Shown here piece by piece: positions 27,890-36,192 of a DNA stretch of 64,000 nucleotides (positions are counted from its first letter, which is position 1; the number at the start of each line of letters is the position of its first letter). A model generated the notes under the pieces. It searched no databases. It was given only the letters and a program-made list of their open reading frames with translations, and was not told where the DNA came from. The position numbers and the translations under genes are program-made. This stretch comes from Rhodopseudomonas boonkerdii (lineage in GTDB: Bacteria; Pseudomonadota; Alphaproteobacteria; Rhizobiales; Xanthobacteraceae), in assembly GCF_021184025.1 (NCBI RefSeq), contig NZ_CP036537.1, positions 868,001 to 932,000 of the forward strand, in the 5' to 3' direction.

Positions 27890-28141
27890 CTATGCGGCGA
27901 CGGTCCCCCCGCCGTCTCCGACTGTCATCGCGCGCTTCAGGCGCTGGACCGTAGCGGTCCCTGCACCGGTCCGGCGGGCCGTCTCGCGCACACCCAGCCC
28001 CTGCGCGAGCATGGTGCGGATGGCCTCGACCTTCTCCTCAGGCATGGGCGGGCGGCCCAGGCGCTTCGTGGTCCGCTGCAACCCGGCTCGCACTCTGGCC
28101 ACGATCATCGAGCGCTCGAACTCGGCGAAGACGCCCAGCAT
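27890..28141 (-). pseudogene. Resolvase/invertase C-terminal stub
   Basis: 83-residue remnant of a serine recombinase. It retains the end of the catalytic domain (MLGVFAEFERSMIVARVRAG) and the C-terminal Hin-type helix-turn-helix (GRPPMPEEKVEAIRTMLAQG). The catalytic N-terminal domain with the Ser nucleophile is gone: the frame meets the end of the IS21-family element at 28141, whose first base supplies part of the apparent ATG. Not functional as a recombinase. Confidence 0.85.
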
Positions 28142-28282
28142 GTCAAACGGCCCGCAAAGTTGCCCCCCGATCGGCGTCCAATGTTGACCCCTTGAGTATG
28201 CTTCGCGGCGAGGAGGCGGCGCGGCGGAGCTGGTGTGGATTGCGCAGCCGCGCCGGCTCCGGATCGGTGGTGTGCGGGGAAC

Positions 28283-29011
28283 TCAGAGCCTGTTCTTGAA
28301 GCGCCAGCTCTCGTTGCCGGTCTCGACGATGTCGCAGTGATGGGTGAGCCGGTCGAGGAGCGCGGTGGTCATCTTGGCGTCGCCGAAGACGGACGGCCAT
28401 TCGCCGAAGGCGAGGTTCGTGGTGACGATGACGGAGCTCTGCTCGTAGAGCCTGCTGACCAGGTGGAAGAGCAGTTGTCCGCCGGACTGGGCAAAGGGCA
28501 GATAGCCGAGTTCGTCGAGGACGATGAAGTCCATGCGTGCGAGATAATCGGCCATGCGGCCCTGGCGGCCGGCGCGGGCTTCGGCCTCGAGCTTGTTGAC
28601 GAGATCGACGACGTTGAAGAAGCGGCCGCGAGCACCGGCACGGATGCATGCCCGGGCGATCGCGATGGCGAGATGGGTCTTGCCGGTCCCAGTCCCGCCG
28701 ACGAGGACAACGTTGCGCTGGTGCGCCAGGAAGTTGCCGCCGGCGAGATCATGAACGAGGGTCTCGTTGATCGGGGTTCCGTCGAAGGCGAAGTCGGCGA
28801 CATCCTTGGCGAGCGGCAGCTTGGCGATGGTGATCTGATACTTGATCGAACGAGCCTGCTTCTCGGCGATCTCGGCGGCGAGCAGATCGCCGACGACGCG
28901 CTGCGGCTCGTGCTGGCGCTTCACCGCCGAGGCGATGATCTCGTCGAAGGCGGCCTTCATGCCATAGAGCTTGAGCTCGCCCATGGTGGCGAGAATCTCC
29001 GAGCGTTCCAT
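28283..29011 (-). CDS. istB: IstB, IS21 transposition helper ATPase
   Basis: 242-aa AAA+ ATPase that loads the IstA transposase on target DNA. Walker A is [17 protein letters not shown] and Walker B is [14 protein letters not shown]; the sensor region [18 protein letters not shown] is intact. The ATG at 29011 (MERSEIL) overlaps the istA stop as TGATG, which fixes the start. Apparently intact. Confidence 0.95.
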   Translation of the reverse strand: MERSEILATMGELKLYGMKAAFDEIIASAVKRQHEPQRVVGDLLAAEIAEKQARSIKYQITIAKLPLAKDVADFAFDGTPINETLVHDLAGGNFLAHQRNVVLVGGTGTGKTHLAIAIARACIRAGARGRFFNVVDLVNKLEAEARAGRQGRMADYLARMDFIVLDELGYLPFAQSGGQLLFHLVSRLYEQSSVIVTTNLAFGEWPSVFGDAKMTTALLDRLTHHCDIVETGNESWRFKNRL

Positions 29012-30525
29012 CACACGGCTCTCCTGAGGCTGTCGTAGCGGGCACAATCGGCGGCGGGCTCATGGCGCAGGCGCAAGGCATCGGGCGTCATGATCGTGAT
29101 CGCTGCCGCCGGCTCGCGGCGCCGGGCCAGGATGTTGATGATCACGTCGGCGGAGTGGACGCCTTGCCGCAGAGCGTCCGCGCAGGCGGCTTCGACGGCG
29201 GACAATCCGTCGCTCAGCACCGCGGTGAGGATCTCGACCATCTGCCTGTCGCCGTCTTGAACGGCCGCGAGCTTGCGCCGGACCCGGTCGATCGCGCCGG
29301 GCAAGACCCAGTCCTTGAAGGGCGCTCCGTTCCGCAGGGCGCCCGGCTTGCGAGCCAGTACCGGGACATAGTGCCAGGGATCGTAGATCGTCTGGTCGCG
29401 GCCATAGCAGCGGGAATGCTCGCCGACGATACGCCCGTCCTGGCGCAGCTCGATCCGATCGGCATAGGCGCGGATCTCGACGGGGCGCCCGACCGCACTC
29501 GCGATGACCGAGTACTTGTTGTTGTCGAAGCGCACGAGACAGGTCTTCGACACCGAGGCTGGCAGTGAGTGGAAGCCGTCGAACCGCCCCGCGTAAGGCA
29601 CCAGGCTCGGGCGCTCGGCTTCGAACATCTCCCAGATCGTGCGGTCACGTTGCTCCGGATGGCGGTGGGCCTTGGCGTAGCGGAGCACCTGATCCAGCAG
29701 CCAAGCGTTCAACTCGTCGTAGTTCTTGACCCGCAGGCGCGGGGCGAAGAAGCGCTCGCGCACGAGCCCGACCTGGTTCTCGACCTGCCCCTTCTCCCAG
29801 CCCGAGGCTGGCGTGCAGGCGACAGGGTCGACCAGATAGTGGCTGCACATCTGCTGGAAGCGGCGGTTATAGGCCCGCTCCTTGCCGACGAAGATCGTCT
29901 CCACCGCGGTCTTCATGTTGTCGTAGATGCCGCGCGTGCAGGCGCCCTTGAAGAAGGCGAAGGCGCGGTCATGGGCGTCGAAGACCATCTCCTGGCTCTC
30001 GCGTGGATAGGCCCGCACGAACAGCATGCGCGAGTGACAAAGCCGGACATGCGCCACCTTCACCTGGGTCGTGGCGCCATTGATGACGACGATCTCGTGG
30101 CTCCAGTCGAACTGGTAGGCCTCGCCGGGCGCGAAGCTCAAAGGCACATAGGCGTCGGCTGTGACGGCGGATTGCTCGCGGCGCCAGCCTCGCGCATAGC
30201 GACGAACGGCATCGTATCCGCCCTCGTAGCCGAGATCCCGCAGCTCTTCAAAAAGACGGATCAGCGTCAGGCGCTCGCGGGCCGGCTTGCCGTTGTTCGC
30301 CATCAGCAGCCGATCCAGCTCAGGGCGCCAGGGCCCTATCTTCGGCTGCGGCTGAACCTTCCGCTCATACTCGAACGACGTCGCGCCAGAGCGCAGCACC
30401 TTGCGCACCGTGTTCCGAGAGACGTGCAGCTCGCGGGCGATCTCCTTGATCGTCTTCCCGCGGATCGAAAACTCGCGCCGGATCCGCGCAATCGTATCCA
30501 CGCCCTTCATCCCCCGCCCGCCCAT
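29011..30525 (-). CDS. istA: IstA, IS21-family transposase
   Basis: 504-aa DDE transposase. The N-terminal helix-turn-helix is [20 protein letters not shown]. Catalytic acids are visible in [11 protein letters not shown] (D), [15 protein letters not shown] (D) and [20 protein letters not shown] (E). A C-terminal region with [11 protein letters not shown] is typical of IstA. The start at 30525 is used; an alternative ATG lies five codons in. The gene is full length, so the element is probably still mobile. Confidence 0.94.
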   Translation of the reverse strand: MGGRGMKGVDTIARIRREFSIRGKTIKEIARELHVSRNTVRKVLRSGATSFEYERKVQPQPKIGPWRPELDRLLMANNGKPARERLTLIRLFEELRDLGYEGGYDAVRRYARGWRREQSAVTADAYVPLSFAPGEAYQFDWSHEIVVINGATTQVKVAHVRLCHSRMLFVRAYPRESQEMVFDAHDRAFAFFKGACTRGIYDNMKTAVETIFVGKERAYNRRFQQMCSHYLVDPVACTPASGWEKGQVENQVGLVRERFFAPRLRVKNYDELNAWLLDQVLRYAKAHRHPEQRDRTIWEMFEAERPSLVPYAGRFDGFHSLPASVSKTCLVRFDNNKYSVIASAVGRPVEIRAYADRIELRQDGRIVGEHSRCYGRDQTIYDPWHYVPVLARKPGALRNGAPFKDWVLPGAIDRVRRKLAAVQDGDRQMVEILTAVLSDGLSAVEAACADALRQGVHSADVIINILARRREPAAAITIMTPDALRLRHEPAADCARYDSLRRAV

Positions 30526-30569
30526 CCGAAACCAGGATGGGCAGTCTCACCGAAACCGGCTCAAGGGGG

Positions 30570-32579
30570 TCAAAGTTGGACGCCGATCCCCCGCCTCATG
30601 GGGTCAAACTTGCACGCCGAAACACAGTTGGTCTCCTTCCGCAGAATGGCGTCGCGGTCGTCACCGAGATCGTCCATCCAGTACGAGCGCGCCCACATTG
30701 TCCGGGTCGGGCTGTTCTTCCACCAGTCATGGGCGACTTGATGGACGGCGAAGAAGACCGGCTGCTGGCTGCCGACCTGCGACCACGCCTGCGCGTGCCG
30801 TTGGCGAAACCGATCCATCACCTGCGGCTGACGTTGCCGGATTGCGCTGAAGCGCGAAGAGAACCCGGACCGGGCAGCCTCTACGGTCGAGAGCACCTTC
30901 AAGCCCAGGCGCTGGCACTCCTCCTCATACATGCGTGAGAAGCTCGGGATCGTCACGCCGACGAAGCCATTCGTCCGTTGCAACTTGTTGAAGGCGGCGC
31001 ATTTCTCGTCTGCCGTCTTGTAGTCAGCAAACGCGTACATCGCGAGTGTGCTCTCGCCGCGACGTTCGAGGTCAGCGGCGATCTCATGATGCTGCGCCAT
31101 GACGACAGAGGTCTTGCCGACACCTTCCGGGCCGACGACCATCATGACGGGATTCACCGGTATGGTGGCGCGGAAGAAGCGGTTCATCGCCGTCGCGGCG
31201 CTGGCGTTGTCGATGACATCGTCCCGGAATTTTTGCTCGATTTCGGTGAGAGGTTGCGTAGGCGGGGCAGCGATCAGATCGTCGAGCAGGACGACATCGT
31301 CTTCCCGACCCTGCTTGCGAGCCAACTGGCCGCGCCACAGGCGGAGCATCACGCCGAGGTCGTAGGGCAGCCGCCGGGGCTTGAGATCAGTCGCGTCACG
31401 ACCGGCCAGATGAATGGTCGAGTAGTCCTCGCGCATGATCGAGGCCGGGTTGCGATCGGCCTCCGAGTTCCTGAACAAGGCGCTCCACTTGCGGCCGTCG
31501 AAGTCGAAGTGATCAAACCGAGGCCAGCCAGGATACCATTCGCGGAGCCGTTCCCCGCAGTAGGCGATCTCCTCCTGGCTCATGTCGCCGACCGGCTTCG
31601 CAGCGCGCTGGGGCTGCGATTTTGTTGTACCCTTCCGGGTGGGCATGGTCCCGCCGAATGCCTCGGGCGTCCAGAACAGGGGCAGATCGTTGCCCGATGC
31701 CCTTTCCCTCGACTTCTCCCACAACGTGATCTGGGGCACCAACGTCCCGACTGGAATGCCCAGCAAATGCGTCTTGTCGATCTGGCGACAGCCGTTGGGC
31801 ACGCGGCGGAACGCTTCGGCGAACCGAAGCGCCGAGTCAGCGCGGAGACCCTCAACGCCCAGGATCGGCAGCAGCGTCTCATGGAGCCGTTCCCAATGGG
31901 TCGCGAAGCCGTCACGCAGTTCGGTCGCCCCGCAGCCGTCCAGGCCGAGCTTCTGGCGGGCGAGCGCGGTCGAGAACACGACGTGGATGTGCAGGCTCTT
32001 GCTGCCGCTGTAGTTGACGGTGATCCCGGAGAAGTCAGCATAGCCCGAGCAGTGCTTGAACAGCCCGCCGATCGGAGAATCGAGCTTGTTTCCCGAGGTG
32101 CGCAGCCACGAAAGCTGCTTCTTCAGGAACTCGATATCGTCCAGATCGAACTCGTAGGTCAGGATGTGGTAGTCGCCGAGGACCACGCGGTCCTTCGGGG
32201 CATCGGCGGCGATCGCCTCGTTGATCGACTGGTCTTCGCCGACTGGACTACGGTTCCAGACACGAAGGGGGTTGGCGAAATAGGCCAGCGCCGACCACGG
32301 GTCAGCGCCGAATTTCGTCAGCGGATCGGCCTCGGACGCGATCGTTTCCGCGACGTGGTGATTGCGACCGACCGAAAACGTCGTCACGTCCACAGGGTAG
32401 TAGACGCCGCCGAACTGGTCCGGCAGGAACAGCCTGGGCCGGACAAGGTCGGCGAACCACTTTTCCTGCTTCTGCGTGGCCGAGAGGAATTGCTTCAGAG
32501 GCCACTTGCCAAGCGTCGGGCCGACGTACTCGTGCCACAACGTCTTGAAGTTCTTTGTGTCGGTGTTCGAATAGATCAT
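30570..32579 (-). pseudogene. Archaeo-eukaryotic-type primase-polymerase fused to helicase, C-terminus lost
   Basis: Replication protein of a plasmid or integrated element. Residues 1-300 carry AEP primase motifs: I, TYEFDLDDIEF (Asp145/Asp147); II, SGSKSLHIHVVF (191-202); and a downstream ALRFAEAFRRVPNG. From about residue 480 a P-loop helicase begins (VVGPEGVGKTSVVM, then ADYKTADEKCAAFN). The native frame stops matching at the IS21 end (30626); the last 18 or so codons are IS sequence. The second RecA domain is missing, but a matching piece lies at 34450-34911 on the other strand. ATG 32579 is preferred to the upstream GTG. Confidence 0.75.
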
Positions 32580-32835
32580 GCTCAAATCCAGGAATGAAAA
32601 ACCCTGCACGCTCGGCAGCCGTGCAGGGTTCTCGCCACTGGATCGTGGCCATTCTCTCCGGCGATTTCTTCTCCCTCCAACGGAGTTTCATCGCTTGGGT
32701 GAGCATGTTCTGTTTCGCCCTGCCGAGGCGCGCTTCAATATTTATCCAGTCTACGGCAGGCAGGGCCGGAAAGTCGAAATTCAAATGAAGGCTGTCTTAC
32801 TTCTGGAGTGTGGCGAACGATCCTGCTGAGGATGT

Positions 32836-33372
32836 TCACCGCCTCGGCGCGATCATGCGGTTAAGCACGCCATCTTTTCGCACGAACTGATGATATAGCG
32901 CAGCCAAAGCGTGGAATGCGGCAAGGCCAAGCAGAACATTGGCAGCAAGTTCATGCCAGCCGTTGATGGAGCGGCGGAGAGCACGATTGTCGGGTGCAAA
33001 AGCCGGTACTTGCACGAATCCAAAAAAGTCCCACCCTCTGGCGGCCACGTTGACGATCCCGAGGGCGAGGGTCGCCGCGAGGAGAACGTAGAGCAGTCCA
33101 TGGGTGGCATGTTCCAGCAGCCGAAGCAGACCGGAGTTGACGGAGGCAAGCCGCGCTCCCGATGTCATGCGCCAGGGCAGACGAACGCAGTATATCAGAA
33201 CAAGGGTTGCTCCAGCGGCAATGTGGATGGACCACATCCCGTGACGCCATTCGCGCGGCAAAAGCCCCTCGCTTTGAGCCATGAGCCAGAGCACCAGCAC
33301 AAGTACAGCAGTCAGCCAGTGAAAAGTGATGCTGGCCCGGTCGTACCGGTCTCTATCGGGATTACTCAGCAT
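32836..33372 (-). CDS. Cytochrome b561-family membrane protein
   Basis: 178-aa di-haem b-type cytochrome with four transmembrane helices. Haem-ligand His candidates are in ITFHWLTAVLVLVLWLMA, MWSIHIAAGATLVLIYCVRL, LLEHATHGLLYVLLAATLAL and INGWHELAANVLLGLAAFHA. The start at 33372 has a GAGGA site and gives the family length. It lies only 17 bp after mbfA on the same strand, so it is co-transcribed. Such proteins pass electrons across the membrane to quinone or oxygen species; next to an Fe exporter, a role in keeping iron reduced or in managing oxidant is a fair inference. Confidence 0.88.
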   Translation of the reverse strand: MLSNPDRDRYDRASITFHWLTAVLVLVLWLMAQSEGLLPREWRHGMWSIHIAAGATLVLIYCVRLPWRMTSGARLASVNSGLLRLLEHATHGLLYVLLAATLALGIVNVAARGWDFFGFVQVPAFAPDNRALRRSINGWHELAANVLLGLAAFHALAALYHQFVRKDGVLNRMIAPRR

Positions 33373-33389
33373 AAACGTCCTCGTTTCTA

Positions 33390-34394
33390 TCACGCGCCGC
33401 CGATGAGGATGCCAGTTGCGAGGACGAGAAGGCCGCCCAGAATGATCTGGAACATGGCGCGACCGATGGGGGTCTCCATGTATCGGTTCTGAATCCAGAC
33501 AATTACCCAGAGTTCCACGAAGACAACGCAGAGCGCGATGGCCGTCGCAGTCCAGAAATGTGGGATGAGGTAAGGAAGCGCATGCCCCAAACCACCAATC
33601 GCCGTCATGACACCTGATGCTAGGCCACGCTTCCACGGCGATCCACGCCCCGACAGCTTGCCGTCATCGTGCGCTGCCTCGGTGAAGCCCATGGAGATAC
33701 CAGCGCCCACTGAAGCAGACAGACCGATCAGAAAGGTCGTCCACGGATTCTGCGTGGCGAACGCTGTCGCAAAGATCGGTGCCAAGGTCGAAACTGAGCC
33801 ATCCATGAGCCCAGCGAGGCCCGGCTGGACCCAAGTCAACACGAACTGGCGCTTGGCCTGATCCTGCTCGGCCTTACCCTCGCCGCCCGTCGTCAATTCG
33901 CCTTCGAGAGACAGAGCCTTGCGCTCGTGCTTCGCCTCGGCGGCTGCGAGGTCACCGAGTAGCTTGCGCGTTTCCGCATCGGTGCTGCGCGATGCCGCCA
34001 ACCGGTAGAAGGCTTCCGCCTGCCGCTCCATCTCGGCAGCATCGGCGCGTGCGCGCTCCAGCGGCAGTGACCTCACCAGCCACAGGGGCTTTCGCGCATA
34101 GAACCCTTCAACATGTTCCCGGCGAATTGGGATGATCGTGGGGCCGAACTTGCGAACATAAAGGTCCAGCAAGGCGCTCCGATGCTCATTTTCTTCCGCA
34201 GCCATGGTGTCGAACATCGCCGCCGATGCGGGGTATTCTTGGCTCAGGTTTGCTGCATAGGCAGCGTAGATGCGTCCGTCCTCTTCCTCAGCGAGAATCG
34301 CGAGCGACAGGACCTCCTGCGCATTCAGGTCATCGAACCGTCGCCGTGTAGGACGAAACAAGGAGAAGAGAGCGGGCACAATCCACCAGCGCAT
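33390..34394 (-). CDS. mbfA: MbfA, ferritin-like/VIT iron exporter
   Basis: 334-aa protein joining an N-terminal ferritin-like (rubrerythrin-type) di-iron domain with a C-terminal VIT1/CCC1 membrane domain, the MbfA architecture of rhizobia, where it exports iron and protects against iron plus peroxide. Iron ligands are visible in LAEEEDGRIYAAYA, MAAEENEHRSALL, MERQAEAFYRLAA and LAAAEAKHERKALS. The membrane half begins WVQPGLAGLMDGSVSTLAPI and ends FQIILGGLLVLATGILIGG. It is followed by cytochrome b561. A perfect Irr-type palindrome sits 17 bp upstream of the ATG, so iron-dependent repression is likely. Confidence 0.93.
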   Translation of the reverse strand: MRWWIVPALFSLFRPTRRRFDDLNAQEVLSLAILAEEEDGRIYAAYAANLSQEYPASAAMFDTMAAEENEHRSALLDLYVRKFGPTIIPIRREHVEGFYARKPLWLVRSLPLERARADAAEMERQAEAFYRLAASRSTDAETRKLLGDLAAAEAKHERKALSLEGELTTGGEGKAEQDQAKRQFVLTWVQPGLAGLMDGSVSTLAPIFATAFATQNPWTTFLIGLSASVGAGISMGFTEAAHDDGKLSGRGSPWKRGLASGVMTAIGGLGHALPYLIPHFWTATAIALCVVFVELWVIVWIQNRYMETPIGRAMFQIILGGLLVLATGILIGGA

Positions 34395-34410
34395 GAGAGG
34401 CGGTGCATTG

Positions 34411-34427
34411 ATTAGAATTATTCTAAT
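34411..34427 (-). promoter_or_regulatory. Irr-type iron-control element (ICE) upstream of mbfA
   Basis: Perfect 17-bp palindrome ATTAGAATTATTCTAAT, closely matching the TTTAGAA..TTCTAAA iron-control element bound by the haem-sensing repressor/activator Irr in rhizobia. Lying 17 bp before the mbfA ATG, it would overlap the promoter or transcription start, which fits repression of mbfA by Irr when iron is scarce. The match is by eye; Irr itself is not in the window. Confidence 0.75.
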
Positions 34428-34449
34428 CTATAGTCCAGTGACCAAATGA

Positions 34450-34911
34450 CGCGGCGACAACCTCGCCAGCCTCTGCGCGGAGTTTCGCGCTGCCCGTCCC
34501 AACGACTCCTGGTTCATCGTTTCCAACCGTGTCGCGACGCTGACCGACACCATGACCCATGTCGGGGCTCGGGGATCGAATGCCCTGAAGGGCCTCGACA
34601 TTCTCCAGACCATGACCTGGATGACGGCGTTCGAGTACGAGCAGCTACAGGCGCTGAATGCCTGGACGGGCCGCAACGATCTGGTTGGCCTTCGTCACAT
34701 CGACGAGTTCAACCAGACCTGCGGCCGGAACCTTGGCTTCCGCCATCGGGGAGACGCTCGCCACACGTTGCTGGTGAACCTTCGCCTGCTCAAGGTTCTC
34801 CTCGATCATCATGCCGGTGTTCTCGGTCGCGCCCGGTATGGGCTGTGCCTGCACATGGATTCGGACCAGCGCTACGAGGCCACCGGCCGCGCCAAATCGC
34901 GCGCGGCCTGA
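34450..34911 (+). pseudogene. Helicase C-terminal (RecA2) domain fragment
   Basis: An open frame with no start reading DNLASLCAEFRAARPNDSWF onward. It carries superfamily-2 helicase motifs: a motif-IV-like SWFIVSNRV, motif V THVGARGSNALKGLDILQTM and motif VI DEFNQTCGRNLGFRHRG, and ends naturally in GRAKSRAA and a stop. It looks like the missing second half of the primase-helicase truncated at 30626, but lies on the opposite strand 3.8 kb away. It is preceded in frame by TGA at 34447-34449, exactly where the mbfA module's flank begins. Confidence 0.7.
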
Positions 34912-34948
34912 TCAGGGAGTTCTCTCGGGAAAAACCCCTTCAGTAGTC

Positions 34949-34977
34949 GTATTCCTTATATGTCTTATAGGGAATAC
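34949..34977 (+). promoter_or_regulatory. Strong AT-rich hairpin downstream of the helicase fragment
   Basis: Stem GTATTCCTTATA / TATAGGGAATAC (12 bp, one G-T pair) with loop TGTCT, 37 bp after the helicase stop. There is no T-run, so it may be a protein-binding operator or plasmid control site rather than a terminator. Confidence 0.4.
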
Positions 34978-35689
34978 GGCCTGTGTAGGGGATTTTCCGC
35001 GCGCATCTCTGGCCAGAGCCATCGACGGGGGAGCGGGCGGGTCGAGGCCGCGCAGCAGGCCGAAGTTGCCCGGCCCGATCTCCCCGGCGCGAGCGGGTGG
35101 GTGCGAAGCACCTACCCCTCGTTGATCACACGGGTATCCTTAGCCCGGTATTGCGCACCTGTACTCAGTGTCCCACGCGATAGGCTCAGCGTCCCGACTG
35201 CTGTGCTTCGGGTCTTGCGCCCGCCCCTTCTCCCACCGTCGCGCCAACGATTGGCGCGCATCATCGCTCGTTGATTATGGCCTCGACCGGGACAACATCA
35301 ACAACATCGTCATCCCGACCTTGAACGGCACGTTCTTGAAGACCGTCCTTCCCGGTCGGATTCGGAGCGTTCGAAAACGGTCCTAAAAACCGGTCCTAAC
35401 GCCTCGTTCGAGACGGTCCTAAAAACCGGAATTCTTCAATGAAATTAGGGTGTGGCGCGCCATTCAGGACAAAACTGCGAACACTTATGTGTTTGAAATC
35501 GTGATATAATGGAATTCCTTCGAACGCTGCTGGGGGCGGGCCCTGCCACGGGTCGCATTTCGCGCCAGACGGCAACGTCCTCAACGGCCCCCATCGCGCC
35601 GCTGCCGCCGGCAGAGGATCACGGCATCCCGCCGATACGAAGAAGCGAGGTTAGCTCCACCGCTTGACCACGTCGCCTTCGCCTCCACC
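34978..35689. other. Intergenic region with CGGTCCTAA repeats and a coding relic
   Basis: About 710 bp without a gene. It contains three copies of CGGTCCTAA (35378, 35391, 35414), two of them extended to ACGGTCCTAAAAACCGG, and the relic at 35453-35509 (WRAIQDKTANTYVFEI) related to the one at 16868. The repeats could be iterons or operators of a former plasmid; no replication gene follows directly. Confidence 0.4.
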
Positions 35690-35925
35690 ATCGCGTCGAA
35701 GCCGATCTGCGCGGCCTCGGCAGGGTCGTCCTTCTCGGCCTAGCCGATCTGGGTGTCGAGCAGGTCGGCCCGCTCGAACAAACGGGTCTCGGTTGCGCCC
35801 GGCATCAGGCAGGTCACGGTCACGCCACCGGTATCCTTCAGCTCGTTGCGCAGCGCGAAGGAGAAGGAATCGATGAAGGCCTTGGTGCCGTTGTAGACTC
35901 CACCGATCGGCAGACGCTCGTTTTG
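35690..35925 (-). pseudogene. Short-chain dehydrogenase remnant with internal stop
   Basis: Fragment of an SDR oxidoreductase covering the active-site helix and what follows: VYNGTKAFIDSFSFALRNEL contains the YxxxK pair, then VTVTCLMPGATETRLFERAD. A TAG at 35740-35742 interrupts the family sequence (…DTQIG stop AEKDDPAEAAQIGFDAMVEA). Both ends run into unrelated sequence. Non-functional. Confidence 0.75.
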
Positions 35926-35985
35926 TCCAGAGCCTTCAGGCAGACCCGCGGCTGCCACGCGTCACCAGCCCCGGCGAAGCAAGCT

Positions 35986-36192
35986 CTATCGTGTTCCGAA
36001 ACCTTGGGCAGCCCACGCCTGTTTCAACGCTGGCGAAGAAAGATAGGCGATAAGATCTTTTGTGGCTGCGATGTCTTTGCTGCTTGCGGCAGTTCCGATC
36101 GTATAGATCGTGTAGGTCTGAATGTCGGCCGGCAGCGGCGTGGCAACAAGACCGCTCACGACCAGAGCGTCGCCGCGGCTCATGGCATCCAT
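35986..36192 (-). pseudogene. C-terminal stub of a ModA-like substrate-binding protein
   Basis: About 68 residues matching the end of periplasmic oxyanion/solute-binding proteins (VVSGLVATPLPADIQTYTIY then KDLIAYLSSPALKQAWAAQG). No N-terminus or signal peptide is present, and the fragment abuts and overlaps the end of the formate-dehydrogenase-like gene, so it marks a recombination joint at the left edge of the phosphite module. Confidence 0.6.

Larger units (their letters stand above)
28141..30626 (-). mobile_element. IS21-family insertion sequence, complete
   Basis: About 2.49-kb element with istA and istB. Its ends align without gaps as imperfect inverted repeats (left TGTCAAACGGCCCGCAAAGT, right, read inward from 30626, TGTGTTTCGGCGTGCAAGTT), each followed by a second copy of a GATCGGCGTCCAA/CTTTGACCCC-like repeat, the multiple-end-repeat arrangement of IS21. 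The flanking bases (left ...CCAGCA, right GTTGG...) show no target duplication, and the two sides belong to different broken genes, so the insertion was followed by deletion or inversion. Confidence 0.85.

Noticed and set aside
30978..32597. 539-codon plus-strand frame opposite the primase-helicase gene
   Set aside because: The minus strand carries the AEP and Walker motifs; the plus frame has only shadow composition and no ribosome-binding site.
34446..34946. 166-codon plus-strand frame beside the helicase fragment
   Set aside because: The other plus frame (34450-34911) contains the helicase motifs V and VI; this one does not.
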